From NCBI RefSeq assembly GCF_016595675.1, contig NZ_JAENJH010000001.1, positions 248,001 through 312,000 on the forward strand: a stretch of 64,000 bases of DNA. The letters run 5' to 3'. This stretch comes from Prauserella cavernicola. GTDB taxonomy: Bacteria > Actinomycetota > Actinomycetes > Mycobacteriales > Pseudonocardiaceae. Positions 25,358-35,325 of this stretch are shown here, in pieces. The position numbers and the translations under genes were made by a program. The number at the start of each line of letters is the position of its first letter. The first letter of the stretch is position 1. The notes beneath the pieces are model-generated. The model was given only the letters and a program-made list of their open reading frames with translations. It was not told the origin of the DNA and ran no database searches.

Positions 25358-27385
25358 TTGAAACGGACCGCCGACGTCACCGGCGAGGTCACGACGCTCG
25401 ACAAGCGCGTGGCCTCGCTCGATGACGCCACTCAGGCCCTGGCCGAGACCCGCGACTTCGGCAAGCCCGCGAAGCTGCGGCGCGTGCTCGAGGCGCTGCG
25501 GCGGGTGCTGCTGCAGTCGGGTGGCGCCGCGGCGGTCCAGGCCAGGGCGCAGACGCTGGAAGAAGCGGGCGTGTTCCAGGGCACCGACTGGGCTTCCCCG
25601 GAGATCCTGCTGCCCGCGCTGGTGGGGCCGGGACTGCACGCGGGCGAGGCGGACACCGTCGTGATGGAGGCGACCAGCGAGCTGCGCATGCTCGCGGTCG
25701 CGCGCGGGGATTTCGCGCATCCGACGATGTCCGCCGAGGACGCGCGCCAGTTCCTGTCCCAGGTGCTGGCGATGAACCTGGAGCTATTGTTCACCCCGCC
25801 CAGCGAGGCGGAGCGGGTCCGGCAGGGCCGTACCGCACAGCTGATCAGGGACCTGTTCCGCCATCTCGCCGACGAGATCGGGTACGACACCGTCCTCGAC
25901 AAGCTGGTGGACGAGATCTGGCGGGTGCTGCGCCAGCGCCCGATCCAGGTCGAGCAGATGCGCTCGCTGATCACCCGGATCTCGATCTACCGAGGGGATC
26001 CGGACGTCGATCTGGGCTCCGCGTCGGGTCAGGGCATCGACCGGCTGATCACCAGCTTGTTCGGGACCACCGAGGCGAGCAGGGACGATCCCGGCGTCGA
26101 CGTCTTCCGTTCCCGGCTGGAGGCGATGGACACCGGTGGCGTGCAGTCGGAGGCCACCGGGTTCGCGCGCGCCATGCACGACACCGGCCTGGTGTCGCCC
26201 TACCACGCGGAGCTGCTCCGCTACCTGGTGAACGAGAGCGACTACCTCCTCGGGGAGGCGCTCGGGCTGTCCGAGACGGGGCGCAACTGCCTGCTGCGCT
26301 ACCGCGACCTGGTGCACCGGCTGATCGAGGAGGCCGTGCACCCGTCGACGGCCCAGTGCGTGTACGGGCTGGCGTTGCTGCTGGACCGCGGCATCCTGCA
26401 CGAACCGCCGGTGGTGCCGGCTCTGTGGCGTCAGCTGGCCCTCGAGCTCGCGCCCGCGGCCAGGGAGCGGCTGCTGCTCGTCTTCGGTGACCAGCCCTCG
26501 CCGGAGGCGAGGCTGACGGCGGGTGCGCTGTCGATGCTGGGCCAGCCGCTCGGCGTCGGGCAGGGCGACAACCCGACCTGCCAGTCGGCCCGCGCACTGT
26601 CCATGTGGGCCTACAACGACCCGGACTATCTGCTGCAGATGGTGGTCTGGGCGGCCCGCGACGACGAGATCATCATGCATTTCGAGGGCCAGCCGATCTC
26701 GTCGAGGGAGAGCGAGGGCGGGGTCGCGACCACACTGCCGATGGACCTCGATCCCGTGTCCCTGCTCGTGGTGCCGCACCTGGATCGCATCTACGCGGAG
26801 ATGGGCAGGCGCTGCGCGGGCAGGCCAGGGGACCCGCACCGGTGGGTCAACCCCGAGTTCCACGGCTGGTGGGCGTTTCGCGGGTTCCGGATCAACGTCG
26901 ACGTCCAGACCGGCAACCTCATCGACCTCGACGAGTTCCTGCGGCAGTTCCACGCGAGCTACCACCCGGCCTACAACGGCGGGCAGCCGCTCATCCACCC
27001 GCAGCCCGCAGGTGTGGCGGTCACCGACAGCGCGGCGCGCTACGTCGGCTGGCACGCGATCACGATCCTGCGGGCGGCGCCGGATCCCCAGGACGTCATG
27101 CGGGTGTACTTCTTCAACCCGAACAACGACAGCGGCCAGGACTGGGGCGACGGTGTGGTGGTCTCCACCGCGGGCAACGGCGAGCGCTTCGGTGAGGCGT
27201 CGCTGCCGTTCGACCAGTTCGCGTCGCGGCTCTACATCTTTCACGCCGACCCGTTGGAGCACGGGCGGTCCGAGGAGGTGCCCGCCGAGGACATCGAGCG
27301 GATCGTGGGCTACATCGAGCGCAGCTGGGGAGCGGACCGCCTGCCGGCGGGCATGCTGCAGGCGTCGCGGAACCCGGAGGCCTGA
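25358..27385 (+). CDS. Unknown 675-residue protein, possible papain-like peptidase
   Basis: The start is TTG 25358 (MKRTADVTGE...), with GAGGA 6 nt upstream; the frame lacks a better start. Residues 1-390 are helical and repeat-like. The C-terminal 290 residues carry GDNPTCQSARALSMW (C408), GWHAITILRAA (H566) and VYFFNPNNDSG (N587, with N589-D591), the Cys-His-Asn/Asp order of papain-fold peptidases and transglutaminases. No signal peptide or membrane helix is seen, so it is probably cytosolic. Paired with the ATP-grasp gene upstream. I do not recognise a named family; the peptidase idea rests on motif order only. An amidase or an inactive scaffold is also possible. Confidence 0.72.
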   Translation: MKRTADVTGEVTTLDKRVASLDDATQALAETRDFGKPAKLRRVLEALRRVLLQSGGAAAVQARAQTLEEAGVFQGTDWASPEILLPALVGPGLHAGEADTVVMEATSELRMLAVARGDFAHPTMSAEDARQFLSQVLAMNLELLFTPPSEAERVRQGRTAQLIRDLFRHLADEIGYDTVLDKLVDEIWRVLRQRPIQVEQMRSLITRISIYRGDPDVDLGSASGQGIDRLITSLFGTTEASRDDPGVDVFRSRLEAMDTGGVQSEATGFARAMHDTGLVSPYHAELLRYLVNESDYLLGEALGLSETGRNCLLRYRDLVHRLIEEAVHPSTAQCVYGLALLLDRGILHEPPVVPALWRQLALELAPAARERLLLVFGDQPSPEARLTAGALSMLGQPLGVGQGDNPTCQSARALSMWAYNDPDYLLQMVVWAARDDEIIMHFEGQPISSRESEGGVATTLPMDLDPVSLLVVPHLDRIYAEMGRRCAGRPGDPHRWVNPEFHGWWAFRGFRINVDVQTGNLIDLDEFLRQFHASYHPAYNGGQPLIHPQPAGVAVTDSAARYVGWHAITILRAAPDPQDVMRVYFFNPNNDSGQDWGDGVVVSTAGNGERFGEASLPFDQFASRLYIFHADPLEHGRSEEVPAEDIERIVGYIERSWGADRLPAGMLQASRNPEA

Positions 27386-27391
27386 GGCTGC

Positions 27392-27901
27392 TCAGCCGTG
27401 GCGGCGGAACCACTCGAGGATGCCGAGCCTGCCGTCGGGCACCAGCGGGCTCTCCGGGTCCTCGGCCCACCGCCGCAGGTCGGGAAGCGGTAGCCATCCG
27501 CCGTCGACGATCTCCTCGGCCTGGTGCACCACCGGCCCGTCCCAGGCGGCCTCGAACGCGAAGTTGTGGCACCGGATCGGCGGCTGGTCGAAGACGTAGG
27601 TGAACTGGGGAGCCAGCGACACGCCCGAGATGCCGAGTTCTTCGGCGAGTTCGCGGGCTGCGCACTCCGCCGGTGTCTCGCCCGCCGCCACGACGCCGCC
27701 CGCCCAGCAGTCGTGCAGCGACGGGAACACATCCTTGTCCGGCGAGCGCTGGTGCACGTAGGCGAACCGGCCGTCGGTCGAGCGCACCAGCACGACCGAC
27801 GCGGCGTGCCAGAGCCCCTCGGCCCGGACCCGGGCCCTCGTCGCACGGCCCGTGGGGGCGCCGTCGGCGTCGTAGATCGCAACCAGCTCGTCACCGCCCA
27901 C
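27392..27901 (-). CDS. Nudix hydrolase
   Basis: 169 residues. The Nudix box is complete: [24 protein letters not shown], with the REXXEE acids for metal. The flanks ([40 protein letters not shown]) resemble the isopentenyl-diphosphate-isomerase-like/YfcD subgroup, which hydrolyses nucleoside- or prenyl-type diphosphates. GTG 27901 starts 38 nt from the divergent dop start; GAGGATC is a weak ribosome site. Converges on the 675-residue gene with a 6-nt gap. Confidence 0.85.
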   Translation of the reverse strand: MGGDELVAIYDADGAPTGRATRARVRAEGLWHAASVVLVRSTDGRFAYVHQRSPDKDVFPSLHDCWAGGVVAAGETPAECAARELAEELGISGVSLAPQFTYVFDQPPIRCHNFAFEAAWDGPVVHQAEEIVDGGWLPLPDLRRWAEDPESPLVPDGRLGILEWFRRHG

Positions 27902-27926
27902 CGGGGGATCCTCGCACGAAGCACCG

Positions 27927-27932
27927 TAGGCT
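27927..27932 (+). promoter_or_regulatory. -10 box TAGGCT for dop, leaderless
   Basis: CCGTAGGCT, identical to the boxes of metH and the PAC2 gene, ends 7 nt before ATG 27940. No ribosome site is present. Confidence 0.6.
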
Positions 27933-27939
27933 GGGTGAC

Positions 27940-29442
27940 ATGCGGCGGATCATGGGAACCGAGGTGGAGTACGGCATCGCGGTACCGGGCGACGCGACCG
28001 CGAACCCGGTGCTGACCTCTACTCAAGTCGTGCTGGCCTACGCGGCGGCCGCGGACATCCCGCGAGCGCGCCGTGCGCGCTGGGACTACGAGGTGGAGTC
28101 GCCACTGCGCGACGCGCGGGGATTCGACCTCGCCGGGCCGGGCCAGCAGGGCCACGACCCCGACGTCGAGGATCTCGGCGCCGCCAACGTCATCCTCACC
28201 AACGGCGCCCGGCTCTACGTCGACCACGCCCACCCCGAGTACTCGGCCCCCGAGGTCACCAACGCGCGGGACGCGGTGATCTGGGACAAGGCGGGCGAGC
28301 GCGTCATGGAGGAGGCGGCGATGCGCGCCGCCACCGTGCCCGGCCAGCCGCAGCTGCAGCTCTACAAGAACAACGTCGACGGCAAGGGCGCCAGCTACGG
28401 CACCCACGAGAACTACCTGATGGCGCGTGCGACGCCGTTCACCTCGGTGATCGGGGGACTGACGCCGTTCTTCGTGTCGCGCCAGGTCATGACGGGTTCC
28501 GGCCGAGTCGGAGTCGGCCCGCAGGGCGAGGAGGCCGGCTTCCAGCTCTCGCAGCGCTCCGACTACATCGAGGTCGAGGTCGGGCTCGAGACCACTCTCA
28601 AGCGCGGCATCATCAACACCCGCGACGAGCCGCACGCCGACGCGGACAAGTACCGCAGGCTGCACGTCATCATCGGCGACGCGAACCTGGCCGAGTACTC
28701 GACGTTTCTCAAGCTGGGCACCACGGCGCTCGTGCTGGACATGATCGAGGCCGGGGTTCGCTTCGACGACCTCAAGCTGGACGAGCCGGTGCGCGCGGTC
28801 CACCAGATCAGCCACGACCCGACGCTGAAGGTCAAGGTCGAGCTCGCCAACGGGCGCAAGTACACCGGTCTCGACCTGCAGTTCGCCTACCACGAGATGG
28901 CCTCGCAGCACCTCGAGCGCGAGGGTGCGGACGAGCAGTCGAAGGAGGTCCTGCGGGTCTGGGGCGAGATCCTGGACGCGCTCGCTCGCGATCCCGAGGA
29001 GTGCGCCGACCGGCTCGACTGGCCCGCGAAGCTGCGGCTGCTGGAGGCCTACCGCTCGCGCGACCAGCTGGGCTGGGCCGCGCCGCGGCTGCACCTGGTG
29101 GACCTGCAGTACTCCGACGTTCGCCTGGCCAAGGGCCTGTACAACCGGCTCGTCACGCGCGGCTCGATGAAGCGCCTGGTCAGCGAGGACGAGGTGCAGG
29201 CGGCCATCACCACGCCGCCGTCCGACACGCGCGCCTACTTCCGCGGCCGCACACTGGAGAAGTACGCCTCGTCGATCGCGGCCGCGTCGTGGGACTCGGT
29301 CATCTTCGACGTCGGCAAGGAGTCGCTGGTCAGGATCCCGACCCTCGAGCCGCTGCGGGGCACCAAGGCCCACGTCGGCAGGCTGCTCGACGAGGCGGCC
29401 ACGGCGGAGGAACTGGTCGAGGCGCTGACCGCTTCCGACTGA
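27940..29442 (+). CDS. dop: Deamidase/depupylase Dop
   Basis: 500 residues, glutamine-synthetase-like fold. Converts the Pup C-terminal Gln to Glu and also removes Pup from substrates, with ATP as cofactor. Seen are metal acids in GTEVEYG (E8, E10), the nucleophile D95 in [30 protein letters not shown], and the Dop-specific loop around [18 protein letters not shown] (about 63-80) that distinguishes it from PafA. ATG 27940 (MRRIMGTE) matches the mycobacterial start. Pup follows 100 nt downstream with its own promoter. Confidence 0.96.
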   Translation: MRRIMGTEVEYGIAVPGDATANPVLTSTQVVLAYAAAADIPRARRARWDYEVESPLRDARGFDLAGPGQQGHDPDVEDLGAANVILTNGARLYVDHAHPEYSAPEVTNARDAVIWDKAGERVMEEAAMRAATVPGQPQLQLYKNNVDGKGASYGTHENYLMARATPFTSVIGGLTPFFVSRQVMTGSGRVGVGPQGEEAGFQLSQRSDYIEVEVGLETTLKRGIINTRDEPHADADKYRRLHVIIGDANLAEYSTFLKLGTTALVLDMIEAGVRFDDLKLDEPVRAVHQISHDPTLKVKVELANGRKYTGLDLQFAYHEMASQHLEREGADEQSKEVLRVWGEILDALARDPEECADRLDWPAKLRLLEAYRSRDQLGWAAPRLHLVDLQYSDVRLAKGLYNRLVTRGSMKRLVSEDEVQAAITTPPSDTRAYFRGRTLEKYASSIAAASWDSVIFDVGKESLVRIPTLEPLRGTKAHVGRLLDEAATAEELVEALTASD

Positions 29443-29506
29443 GTCCGCCCGCGACGCGAAGATCACCGCACGGTCAACGAAACCGCCGAATGTCGTTGGC
29501 TCTGGG

Positions 29507-29518
29507 TAGGCTTAGGGT
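29507..29518 (+). promoter_or_regulatory. Tandem -10-like boxes ahead of pup
   Basis: TAGGCT directly followed by TAGGGT, giving a start near 29519-29525 and a leader with GGGAGG ahead of ATG 29543. No clear -35 is seen. Confidence 0.4.
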
Positions 29519-29542
29519 CAACGGCCACACCGGGAGGCGAGT

Positions 29543-29737
29543 ATGGCTCAGGAAAAGGTTGAGAAGCACGGCGGCGGCGATTCCGACGACGATGTCGACG
29601 GTGGTGCCCCGGCCGGTCAGGAGCGCCGCGAGAAGCTCGGCGAGGACGTCGACACGATCCTGGACGAGATCGATGACGTGCTCGAGGAGAACGCCGAGGA
29701 CTTCGTGCGTGCCTACGTGCAAAAGGGCGGGCAGTAG
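29543..29737 (+). CDS. pup: Prokaryotic ubiquitin-like protein Pup
   Basis: 64 residues, highly acidic and disordered, ending GGQ. The C-terminal Gln must be deamidated by Dop to Glu before PafA links it to substrate lysines. The central region (about 26-52, RREKLGEDVDTILDEIDDVLEEN) becomes a helix when bound to the ARC coiled coil. ATG 29543 has GGGAGGCGA upstream. Order dop-pup-prcB-prcA as in mycobacteria. Confidence 0.97.
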   Translation: MAQEKVEKHGGGDSDDDVDGGAPAGQERREKLGEDVDTILDEIDDVLEENAEDFVRAYVQKGGQ

Positions 29738-29756
29738 GCGGGCGCGCGCCATCTCG

Positions 29757-29762
29757 TAAGCT
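29757..29762 (+). promoter_or_regulatory. Possible -10 box TAAGCT for prcBA
   Basis: TANNNT in the 79-nt pup-prcB gap, giving a leader of about 48 nt. No good -35. Readthrough from pup is equally possible. Confidence 0.3.
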
Positions 29763-29816
29763 TGTTGATCACTCCGACTTCCTGCCCCTTTTCGTCGATG
29801 GGAACTACGAGCACGC

Positions 29817-30680
29817 ATGGAACACACTCCGCGCAACTCGGGCTTCGCCCTGCCCTCCGCATACCTGTCGTCGACCTCGTCGTCCTTCAGCGACTTCCTG
29901 CGGGCGCAGGCGCCTGAGCTGCTGCCCAGCAAACGCCCCGAGGGCTCGCTGGCGCCGGGCAGCGCGCTGGAGCCGCCCCACGGCACGACGATCGTGGCCT
30001 CGACGTTCAACGGCGGGGTGCTGATCGCGGGCGACCGCAGGGCCACCAGCGGCAACTTGATCGCCTCGCGGGACCTGGAAAAGGTCTACGTCACCGACGA
30101 GTACTCGGCCGTCGGCATCGCGGGAACCGCGGGCATCGCGCTCGAACTGGTCCGCCTGTACACGGTGGAGCTGGCGCACTACGAGAAGATCGAGGGCGTC
30201 TCGCTGTCGCTGGACGGCAAGACGAACAAGCTGGCCAACATGGTCAGGGGCAACCTCGACATCGCGATGGCGGGACTGGCGGTGCTGCCGCTGTTCGTCG
30301 GCTACGACATCGAGTCGACCGACCCGAAGCGAGCGGGCCGGATCGTGTCCTACGACGTCACGGGCGGCCGGTACGAGGAGAACGCCGGTTACCACGCGAT
30401 CGGCTCCGGTTCGCTGTTCGCGAAGTCGTCGTTGAAAAAGCTGTACGACCCCGATGCCGACGCCGACAGCGCCGTGCGCGCCGCGATCGAGGCGCTCTAC
30501 GACGCCGCCGACGACGACACCGCCACCGGTGGACCGGACCTGGTGCGCCGGATCTTCCCGACGGTCGTGACGATCACCGCCGAGCACGGTGCCGTCGCGG
30601 TGCCGAGCGAGGAGACCTCGGCCATCGCGTCGGCCGTCGTCGAGGCGCGTGCCGAGCGGCCCGGCCGCTACCAGAGCTGA
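29817..30680 (+). CDS. prcB: 20S proteasome beta subunit PrcB
   Basis: 287 residues. A 56-residue propeptide ends ...LEPPHG and autocleavage exposes Thr57 ([11 protein letters not shown]), the catalytic N-terminal nucleophile. Partner residues are visible: Asp and Lys in [11 protein letters not shown] and ASRDLEKVY, and the [15 protein letters not shown] segment. ATG 29817 is preferred by length although its ribosome site is weak. The alpha-subunit gene follows after 52 nt. Confidence 0.96.
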   Translation: MEHTPRNSGFALPSAYLSSTSSSFSDFLRAQAPELLPSKRPEGSLAPGSALEPPHGTTIVASTFNGGVLIAGDRRATSGNLIASRDLEKVYVTDEYSAVGIAGTAGIALELVRLYTVELAHYEKIEGVSLSLDGKTNKLANMVRGNLDIAMAGLAVLPLFVGYDIESTDPKRAGRIVSYDVTGGRYEENAGYHAIGSGSLFAKSSLKKLYDPDADADSAVRAAIEALYDAADDDTATGGPDLVRRIFPTVVTITAEHGAVAVPSEETSAIASAVVEARAERPGRYQS

Positions 30681-30732
30681 GCCGCCGAGTTTTCCCGAGC
30701 AGCAGTACGACAAACAGAGCGGAGCCAACGCA

Positions 30733-31530
30733 GTGACGATGCCGCTGTACGCCTCACCCGAGCAGTTGATGCGCGAGCGTTCGGAGCTCGCGCGCAAGGG
30801 CATCGCCCGGGGACGGAGCGTCGTCGTGCTCAAGTACCGGGGCGGCGTGTTGTTCGTGGCGGAGAACCCGTCGCCGACGCTGCACAAGGTGTCCGAGATC
30901 TACGACCGGATCGGCTTCGCCGCGGTGGGCCGCTACAGCGAGTTCGAGAGCCTGCGCCGTGGCGGCATCCGGCACGTGGACCTGCAGGGCTACCAGTACG
31001 ACCGGCGCGACGTGAGCGCGAGGGCGCTGGCCAACGTGTACGCCCAGACGCTGAGCACGATCTTCACCGAGCAGCTCAAGCCGTTCGAGGTCGAGATCTG
31101 CGTGGCGCAGGTCGGTGCCAGCACTGACGAGGACGAGCTGTACCGGCTCACCTACGACGGCTCGATCTTCGACGAGCCGCGGTTCGTGGTGATGGGCGGG
31201 CAGACCGACGCGATCAGCACGAAGCTGAAGGAGACGTTCGAGGACGGCATGGACCTCGCGGCGGCGCTGCGGGTGGCGTCCGAGGCGTTCCGGTCCAGCA
31301 CCCCCGGCAACAACAACGGCGAGGGCGAGCCGAGCAAGCTCGAGGTCGCCGTACTAGACCGGGAGCGGCCGGGACGCAAGTTCCGGCGGATCACCGGTGC
31401 GGCGCTCGACGCGCTGCTGCCGAGCAAGGACGAGCCCGCCGAGGACGCCGACGGCGACTCCGCGGACAAGACGGGGGAGAACGGGGAGTCCACGGAGTCG
31501 AAGGGCTCCGCGGACGGCAAGACCGAGTAG
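30733..31530 (+). CDS. prcA: 20S proteasome alpha subunit PrcA
   Basis: 265 residues; forms the outer heptameric rings and gate. The N-terminal gate segment is [26 protein letters not shown] and the body has [22 protein letters not shown]. The C-terminal about 35 residues are an acidic, disordered tail ([19 protein letters not shown]). GTG 30733 is chosen because GGAG lies 9 nt upstream; ATG 30739 is the alternative. It lacks a catalytic Thr, as expected for alpha. Confidence 0.95.
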   Translation: MTMPLYASPEQLMRERSELARKGIARGRSVVVLKYRGGVLFVAENPSPTLHKVSEIYDRIGFAAVGRYSEFESLRRGGIRHVDLQGYQYDRRDVSARALANVYAQTLSTIFTEQLKPFEVEICVAQVGASTDEDELYRLTYDGSIFDEPRFVVMGGQTDAISTKLKETFEDGMDLAAALRVASEAFRSSTPGNNNGEGEPSKLEVAVLDRERPGRKFRRITGAALDALLPSKDEPAEDADGDSADKTGENGESTESKGSADGKTE

Positions 31531-31543
31531 TAACTCTCCCCGC

Positions 31544-32359
31544 GTGGCCAGGGTCGTCGCGCTGGTCGGCTATCCCGTCAAGGGTTGTGCGGGCATGGCG
31601 GTGTCGGATGTCGGCGTGACGCCGGCCGGGCTCGAACACGACCGCAGCTTCATGGTCGTGGACGAGGACGGCGTGTTCCGCAGCCAGCGCCGCGACCCCG
31701 GTCTCGCTCTGATCGCCCCGGACATCACCGACGACGGCGCGCGCCTGACGCTGCGCGCCCCGGATGTGCCTGCGCTGTCGCTCGACGTGGACACCACCGG
31801 TGCTCGCCGTGCCGTCGAGCTGTTCGGCGCACCGCTGCGGGGAATCGACCAGGGCGCCGCGGTGGCGGAGTGGCTGTCGGCCGTGCTCGGCGTGCCCAGC
31901 AGGCTGGTCAGAGTCCCGCCAGAACACGACCGCGTCACCAGTGGCGAGACGGAGAGCGCCTCGGGCTACGCCGACAGCAGCGCGATCCACCTGCTGTCCA
32001 CGGCGTCGCTGAACGTGCTCGATCGCAGGCTGGCCGCGCGCGGCCACGATCCCGTGCCCACGAACCGGTTCCGGCCCAACATCGTCGTGGATGGCTGGGC
32101 CGACGCCCACGCGGAGGACCGCGTCCGGTTGCTCACCGTGGGCGAGACCGAGTTGGCGTTCACCAAGCTCGCCATCCGGTGCGCCGTCACGACCGTCGAG
32201 CAGGAGACCGGCAGCCGCGCCGGTCCCGAGCCGCTGCGCACGCTCGCCACGTACCGCCGGATGCCGGACGGGATCGCGCTCGGTGTGAAGTTCGCCGTGC
32301 GGCGTCCCGGCAAGCTCTCCGTCGGTGACGAGGTCGTTGTGGTGACCTGGCGGGACTAG
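31544..32359 (+). CDS. MOSC-domain protein (MOSC N-terminal barrel + MOSC)
   Basis: 271 residues. The N-terminal beta barrel (VVALVGYPVKGCAGMAVSDVGVTPAGLEHDRSFMVVDEDG) and C-terminal MOSC domain (RFRPNIVVDGWADAHAED) match the mARC/YcbX group, which carries molybdenum cofactor and reduces N-hydroxylated or related compounds. The usual MOSC Cys is present in the IRCAVTTVEQETG segment. GTG 31544 is taken from homologous length. It sits 13 nt after prcA, so may be cotranscribed; a proteasome role is not implied. Its stop overlaps the convergent gene by 4 nt. Confidence 0.85.
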   Translation: MARVVALVGYPVKGCAGMAVSDVGVTPAGLEHDRSFMVVDEDGVFRSQRRDPGLALIAPDITDDGARLTLRAPDVPALSLDVDTTGARRAVELFGAPLRGIDQGAAVAEWLSAVLGVPSRLVRVPPEHDRVTSGETESASGYADSSAIHLLSTASLNVLDRRLAARGHDPVPTNRFRPNIVVDGWADAHAEDRVRLLTVGETELAFTKLAIRCAVTTVEQETGSRAGPEPLRTLATYRRMPDGIALGVKFAVRRPGKLSVGDEVVVVTWRD

Positions 32360-33840
32360 AGCCGGTAGATCGTCAGCGCACTGGGCCGCGACCGGAACCG
32401 GAAGACCCGGCCGAGCGGGCCGACTTCGCCGTCGGTGGCGACCCGGCGGTTGCCGTCGAGCAGTTCGATGTCGAGCGCGGACATGTCCGACTGCCGGTAG
32501 ACGCGGCTCGCGTTGAGCGTGTTGGTGAGCGCGGCCAGCAGGAACCGGGCCCGCGAGTAGGGCAGGTCGGCACGCAGGTAGCGCACGTCGAGCAGACCGG
32601 TGTCGAGAGAGGGCCTGCGGGAGGGCCAGAAACCCTTGGGCGCGTAGGTGCCGTTGCCGACGAACACCATCCAGATCGTGGCGTGCTTGCCGTTGAGCAG
32701 CACGTGCAACGGGCGGGCGCTGCGCAGTGTGCGCACCATCGCGAGCGCCGCCGCCGGCCACTTGGGGTGTCGCTCCTCGACCTTTTCCCTCAGCCGCACC
32801 ATTTCCGGATAGCCGCCGAGGCTCGCGGTGTTGACGAACCAGCGCCGGGCCGAGCCCGCGCCTCCGTCGATCTCGACCTCGCCGAGGTCGATCCCCACGG
32901 CCTGGCCCGCCTCGGTCGCGGCGTCGGCGTCGGGCATCGAGCGCACACCGACGTCGCGCGCGAAGTGGTTGAGCGTGCCGGCGGGGATGAGCGCGAGCGG
33001 CAGACCGGTCTCCGCGGCGATGGACGCCACGGCGGCGACAGTGCCGTCACCGCCGGCGACCGCGAGCGCGCGCACCTTGCCCTCGCGCCGCTCGATCTCG
33101 TCGGTGAGCTGGGTGCGGATATCGGTGCCCGGATCCGGGTAGAGCAGGGTCGCCTTCGGCCAGGCGAAGCGGACCTCCTCGGTCGGGTCGAAGTCGGCGT
33201 TGCCGGAGGTGGGGTTGACCACGGCCAGCATGTCCTCGCCGTCGACCATCACGGGCGCGTCGGCGCGGTGTGCCGTGTGGCCGGGCTTGTCGGCCCTGAC
33301 CGGCCACCAGTGCTGGGTCGCGAGTGCGGACGCGACGCCGATGAGGGCGCCGCCACCGACGTCGGTGGGCCAGTGCACGCCGGTGTGGACGCGGGAGTAG
33401 GCCACGGCGGCGCCGAGCGGGACGAGCGCGAGCCCGGCGACGGGCGACTCCATCGCCACCGCGGTGACGAACGCGGTGGCCGAGGCCGCGTGACCCGACG
33501 GGAAGGACGACGACGTGGGACGTTTGACCAGCCTGCGAGGCTCGGGCACCGCTTCCGCCGCCGGTCGCCTGCGCGGGAACAGCGGCTTTCCGACGAGGTT
33601 CGCGGTGGCGCTGGCGCCCGCGAGCGCGGCCACGCCACGCAGCGCGCCACGGCGGGTCGCGCCCTTGCGGGTGGCGAGGACGAGCGCGACCGCCCACCAC
33701 AGCCGTCCCTTGTTCGCTGAGCGTGACAGCGCGGTGAGCACCTCGTCTGCCGGGGTGCGAGGGAGGGAGGCGCTGCGGGTCATCAGGCGGTGGTCGGTGA
33801 CCCCGACCTGGCGCAGTCGCGACTTCAGTTCGTCCAACAC
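32356..33840 (-). CDS. PAP2 phosphatase-diacylglycerol kinase fusion protein
   Basis: 494 residues. The N-terminal membrane PAP2 domain (about 45-185) has all three phosphatase motifs: KPLFPRRRP, PSGHAAS and SRVHTGVHWPTD. The C-terminal DAGK catalytic domain (about 205-490) has VVNPTSG, the nucleotide motif AVAGGDGTVAAVAS and IPAGTLNHFARD. One half removes and the other adds a lipid phosphate, so together they may interconvert phosphatidate-type lipids or prenyl phosphates at the inner membrane face. GTG 33840 start. Divergent from pafA. Similar fusions occur in actinobacteria; substrate not defined. Confidence 0.87.
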   Translation of the reverse strand: MLDELKSRLRQVGVTDHRLMTRSASLPRTPADEVLTALSRSANKGRLWWAVALVLATRKGATRRGALRGVAALAGASATANLVGKPLFPRRRPAAEAVPEPRRLVKRPTSSSFPSGHAASATAFVTAVAMESPVAGLALVPLGAAVAYSRVHTGVHWPTDVGGGALIGVASALATQHWWPVRADKPGHTAHRADAPVMVDGEDMLAVVNPTSGNADFDPTEEVRFAWPKATLLYPDPGTDIRTQLTDEIERREGKVRALAVAGGDGTVAAVASIAAETGLPLALIPAGTLNHFARDVGVRSMPDADAATEAGQAVGIDLGEVEIDGGAGSARRWFVNTASLGGYPEMVRLREKVEERHPKWPAAALAMVRTLRSARPLHVLLNGKHATIWMVFVGNGTYAPKGFWPSRRPSLDTGLLDVRYLRADLPYSRARFLLAALTNTLNASRVYRQSDMSALDIELLDGNRRVATDGEVGPLGRVFRFRSRPSALTIYRL

Positions 33841-33906
33841 GGTGTCCTAAGGTACCGACACAGTCTCGGCGATCGATTCATTCACCGCCCTGCGCGTATT
33901 AACGCC

Positions 33907-33912
33907 TACCCT
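33907..33912 (+). promoter_or_regulatory. -10 box TACCCT for pafA, leaderless
   Basis: Ends 6 nt before ATG 33919. The GAAGG between is too close to act as a Shine-Dalgarno. Confidence 0.55.
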
Positions 33913-33918
33913 TGAAGG

Positions 33919-35277
33919 ATGCAGCGGCGGATCTTTGGGATCGAAACCGAGTTCGGGGTCACCTGCACCTTCCACGGGCAGCGCAGGCTCTCTCCCGACG
34001 AAGTGGCGCGTTACCTCTTCCGCAGGGTCGTGTCGTGGGGACGGTCCTCGAACGTCTTCCTGTCCAACGGCTCGCGCCTGTACCTCGACGTGGGCTCGCA
34101 CCCCGAGTACGCGACCGCCGAATGCGATGACCTGACGCAGCTGGTCACGCACGACAAGGCGGGTGAGCGGATCCTGGAGGACCTGCTCGTCGACGCCGAG
34201 CGCAGGCTGGCCGACGAGGGCATCGGCGGCGACATCTTCCTGTTCAAGAACAACACCGACTCGGCGGGCAACTCCTACGGCTGTCACGAGAACTACCTGG
34301 TGACGCGAGCTGGGGAGTTCTCGCGGATCGCTGACGTGCTGCTGCCGTTCCTCGTGACCCGGCAGCTGATCTGCGGTGCGGGCAAGGTGCTGCAGACGCC
34401 GCGGGGCGCGGTGTACTGCCTGTCGCAGCGCGCGGAGCACATCTGGGAGGGTGTGTCGAGCGCCACCACGCGCTCGCGGCCGATCATCAACACGCGCGAC
34501 GAGCCGCACGCCGACGCCGAGCGCTACCGCAGGCTGCACGTCATCGTGGGCGACTCGAACATGGCGGAGCCGACGACGTTGCTGAAGGTCGGAGCCGCGA
34601 ACCTCGTGCTCGAGATGATCGAGCAGGGCGTGCAGTTCCGGGACTTCACGCTGGACAACCCGATCCGCGCGATCCGCGAGATCAGCCACGACCTCACCGG
34701 ACGGCGCCAGGTGCGTCTCGCTGGTGGCCGCGAGGCCTCGGCGCTGGAGATCCAGCGCGAGTACCACGCCAGGGCGGTGCAGCACGTCGAGACCAACGGG
34801 TCCGGGCCGACCGCCGAGCGGGTGATCGAACTGTGGGGCCGGGCTCTCGACGCCGTCGAGCAGCAGGACTTCTCCAAGATCGACACCGAGATCGACTGGG
34901 CGATCAAGCACCGGCTGGTGGAGCGCTACCGCGCCAAGCACAGCCTCGACCTGTCCGACCCGCGGGTGGCGCAGCTGGACCTGGCCTACCACGACATCCG
35001 GCGCGGCCGCGGCGTGTTCGACCTGCTGCAGCGCAAGGGTCTCGTGCGGCGGGTGACCGACGACGGCGAGATCGAACTGGCCAAGGACACGCCGCCCCAG
35101 ACCACGCGGGCGAAGCTGCGCGGCGACTTCATCGCGGCCGCTCAGCAGGCCGGCCGCGACTTCACGGTGGACTGGGTGCACCTCAAGCTCAACGACCAGG
35201 CACAGCGGACCGTGCTGTGCAAGGACCCGTTCCGGTCGGTCGACGAGCGGGTGGAGCGGCTGATCAACTCGCTGTAG
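33919..35277 (+). CDS. pafA: Pup--protein ligase PafA
   Basis: 452 residues, glutamine-synthetase-like. Activates the C-terminal Glu of deamidated Pup with ATP and joins it to substrate lysines. Key residues: E9 and E11 in GIETEFG, catalytic D57 in [10 protein letters not shown], and [18 protein letters not shown]. It lacks the Dop loop, which separates it from the dop product. ATG 33919 ([13 protein letters not shown]) matches the family start. Ends in a hairpin shared with the convergent MMPL gene. Confidence 0.97.
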   Translation: MQRRIFGIETEFGVTCTFHGQRRLSPDEVARYLFRRVVSWGRSSNVFLSNGSRLYLDVGSHPEYATAECDDLTQLVTHDKAGERILEDLLVDAERRLADEGIGGDIFLFKNNTDSAGNSYGCHENYLVTRAGEFSRIADVLLPFLVTRQLICGAGKVLQTPRGAVYCLSQRAEHIWEGVSSATTRSRPIINTRDEPHADAERYRRLHVIVGDSNMAEPTTLLKVGAANLVLEMIEQGVQFRDFTLDNPIRAIREISHDLTGRRQVRLAGGREASALEIQREYHARAVQHVETNGSGPTAERVIELWGRALDAVEQQDFSKIDTEIDWAIKHRLVERYRAKHSLDLSDPRVAQLDLAYHDIRRGRGVFDLLQRKGLVRRVTDDGEIELAKDTPPQTTRAKLRGDFIAAAQQAGRDFTVDWVHLKLNDQAQRTVLCKDPFRSVDERVERLINSL

Positions 35278-35278
35278 G

Positions 35279-35316
35279 GGCTGGGGCGGAGCCACGCAGG
35301 TGGCTCCGCCCCAGCC
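35279..35316. terminator. Terminator hairpin between pafA and MMPL gene
   Basis: A 17-bp perfect stem (35279-35295 with 35300-35316; arms start GGCTGGGGCG and end CGCCCCAGCC) with loop GCAG, in the gap between convergent genes. Confidence 0.8.
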
Positions 35317-35325
35317 TTCGCCGCC

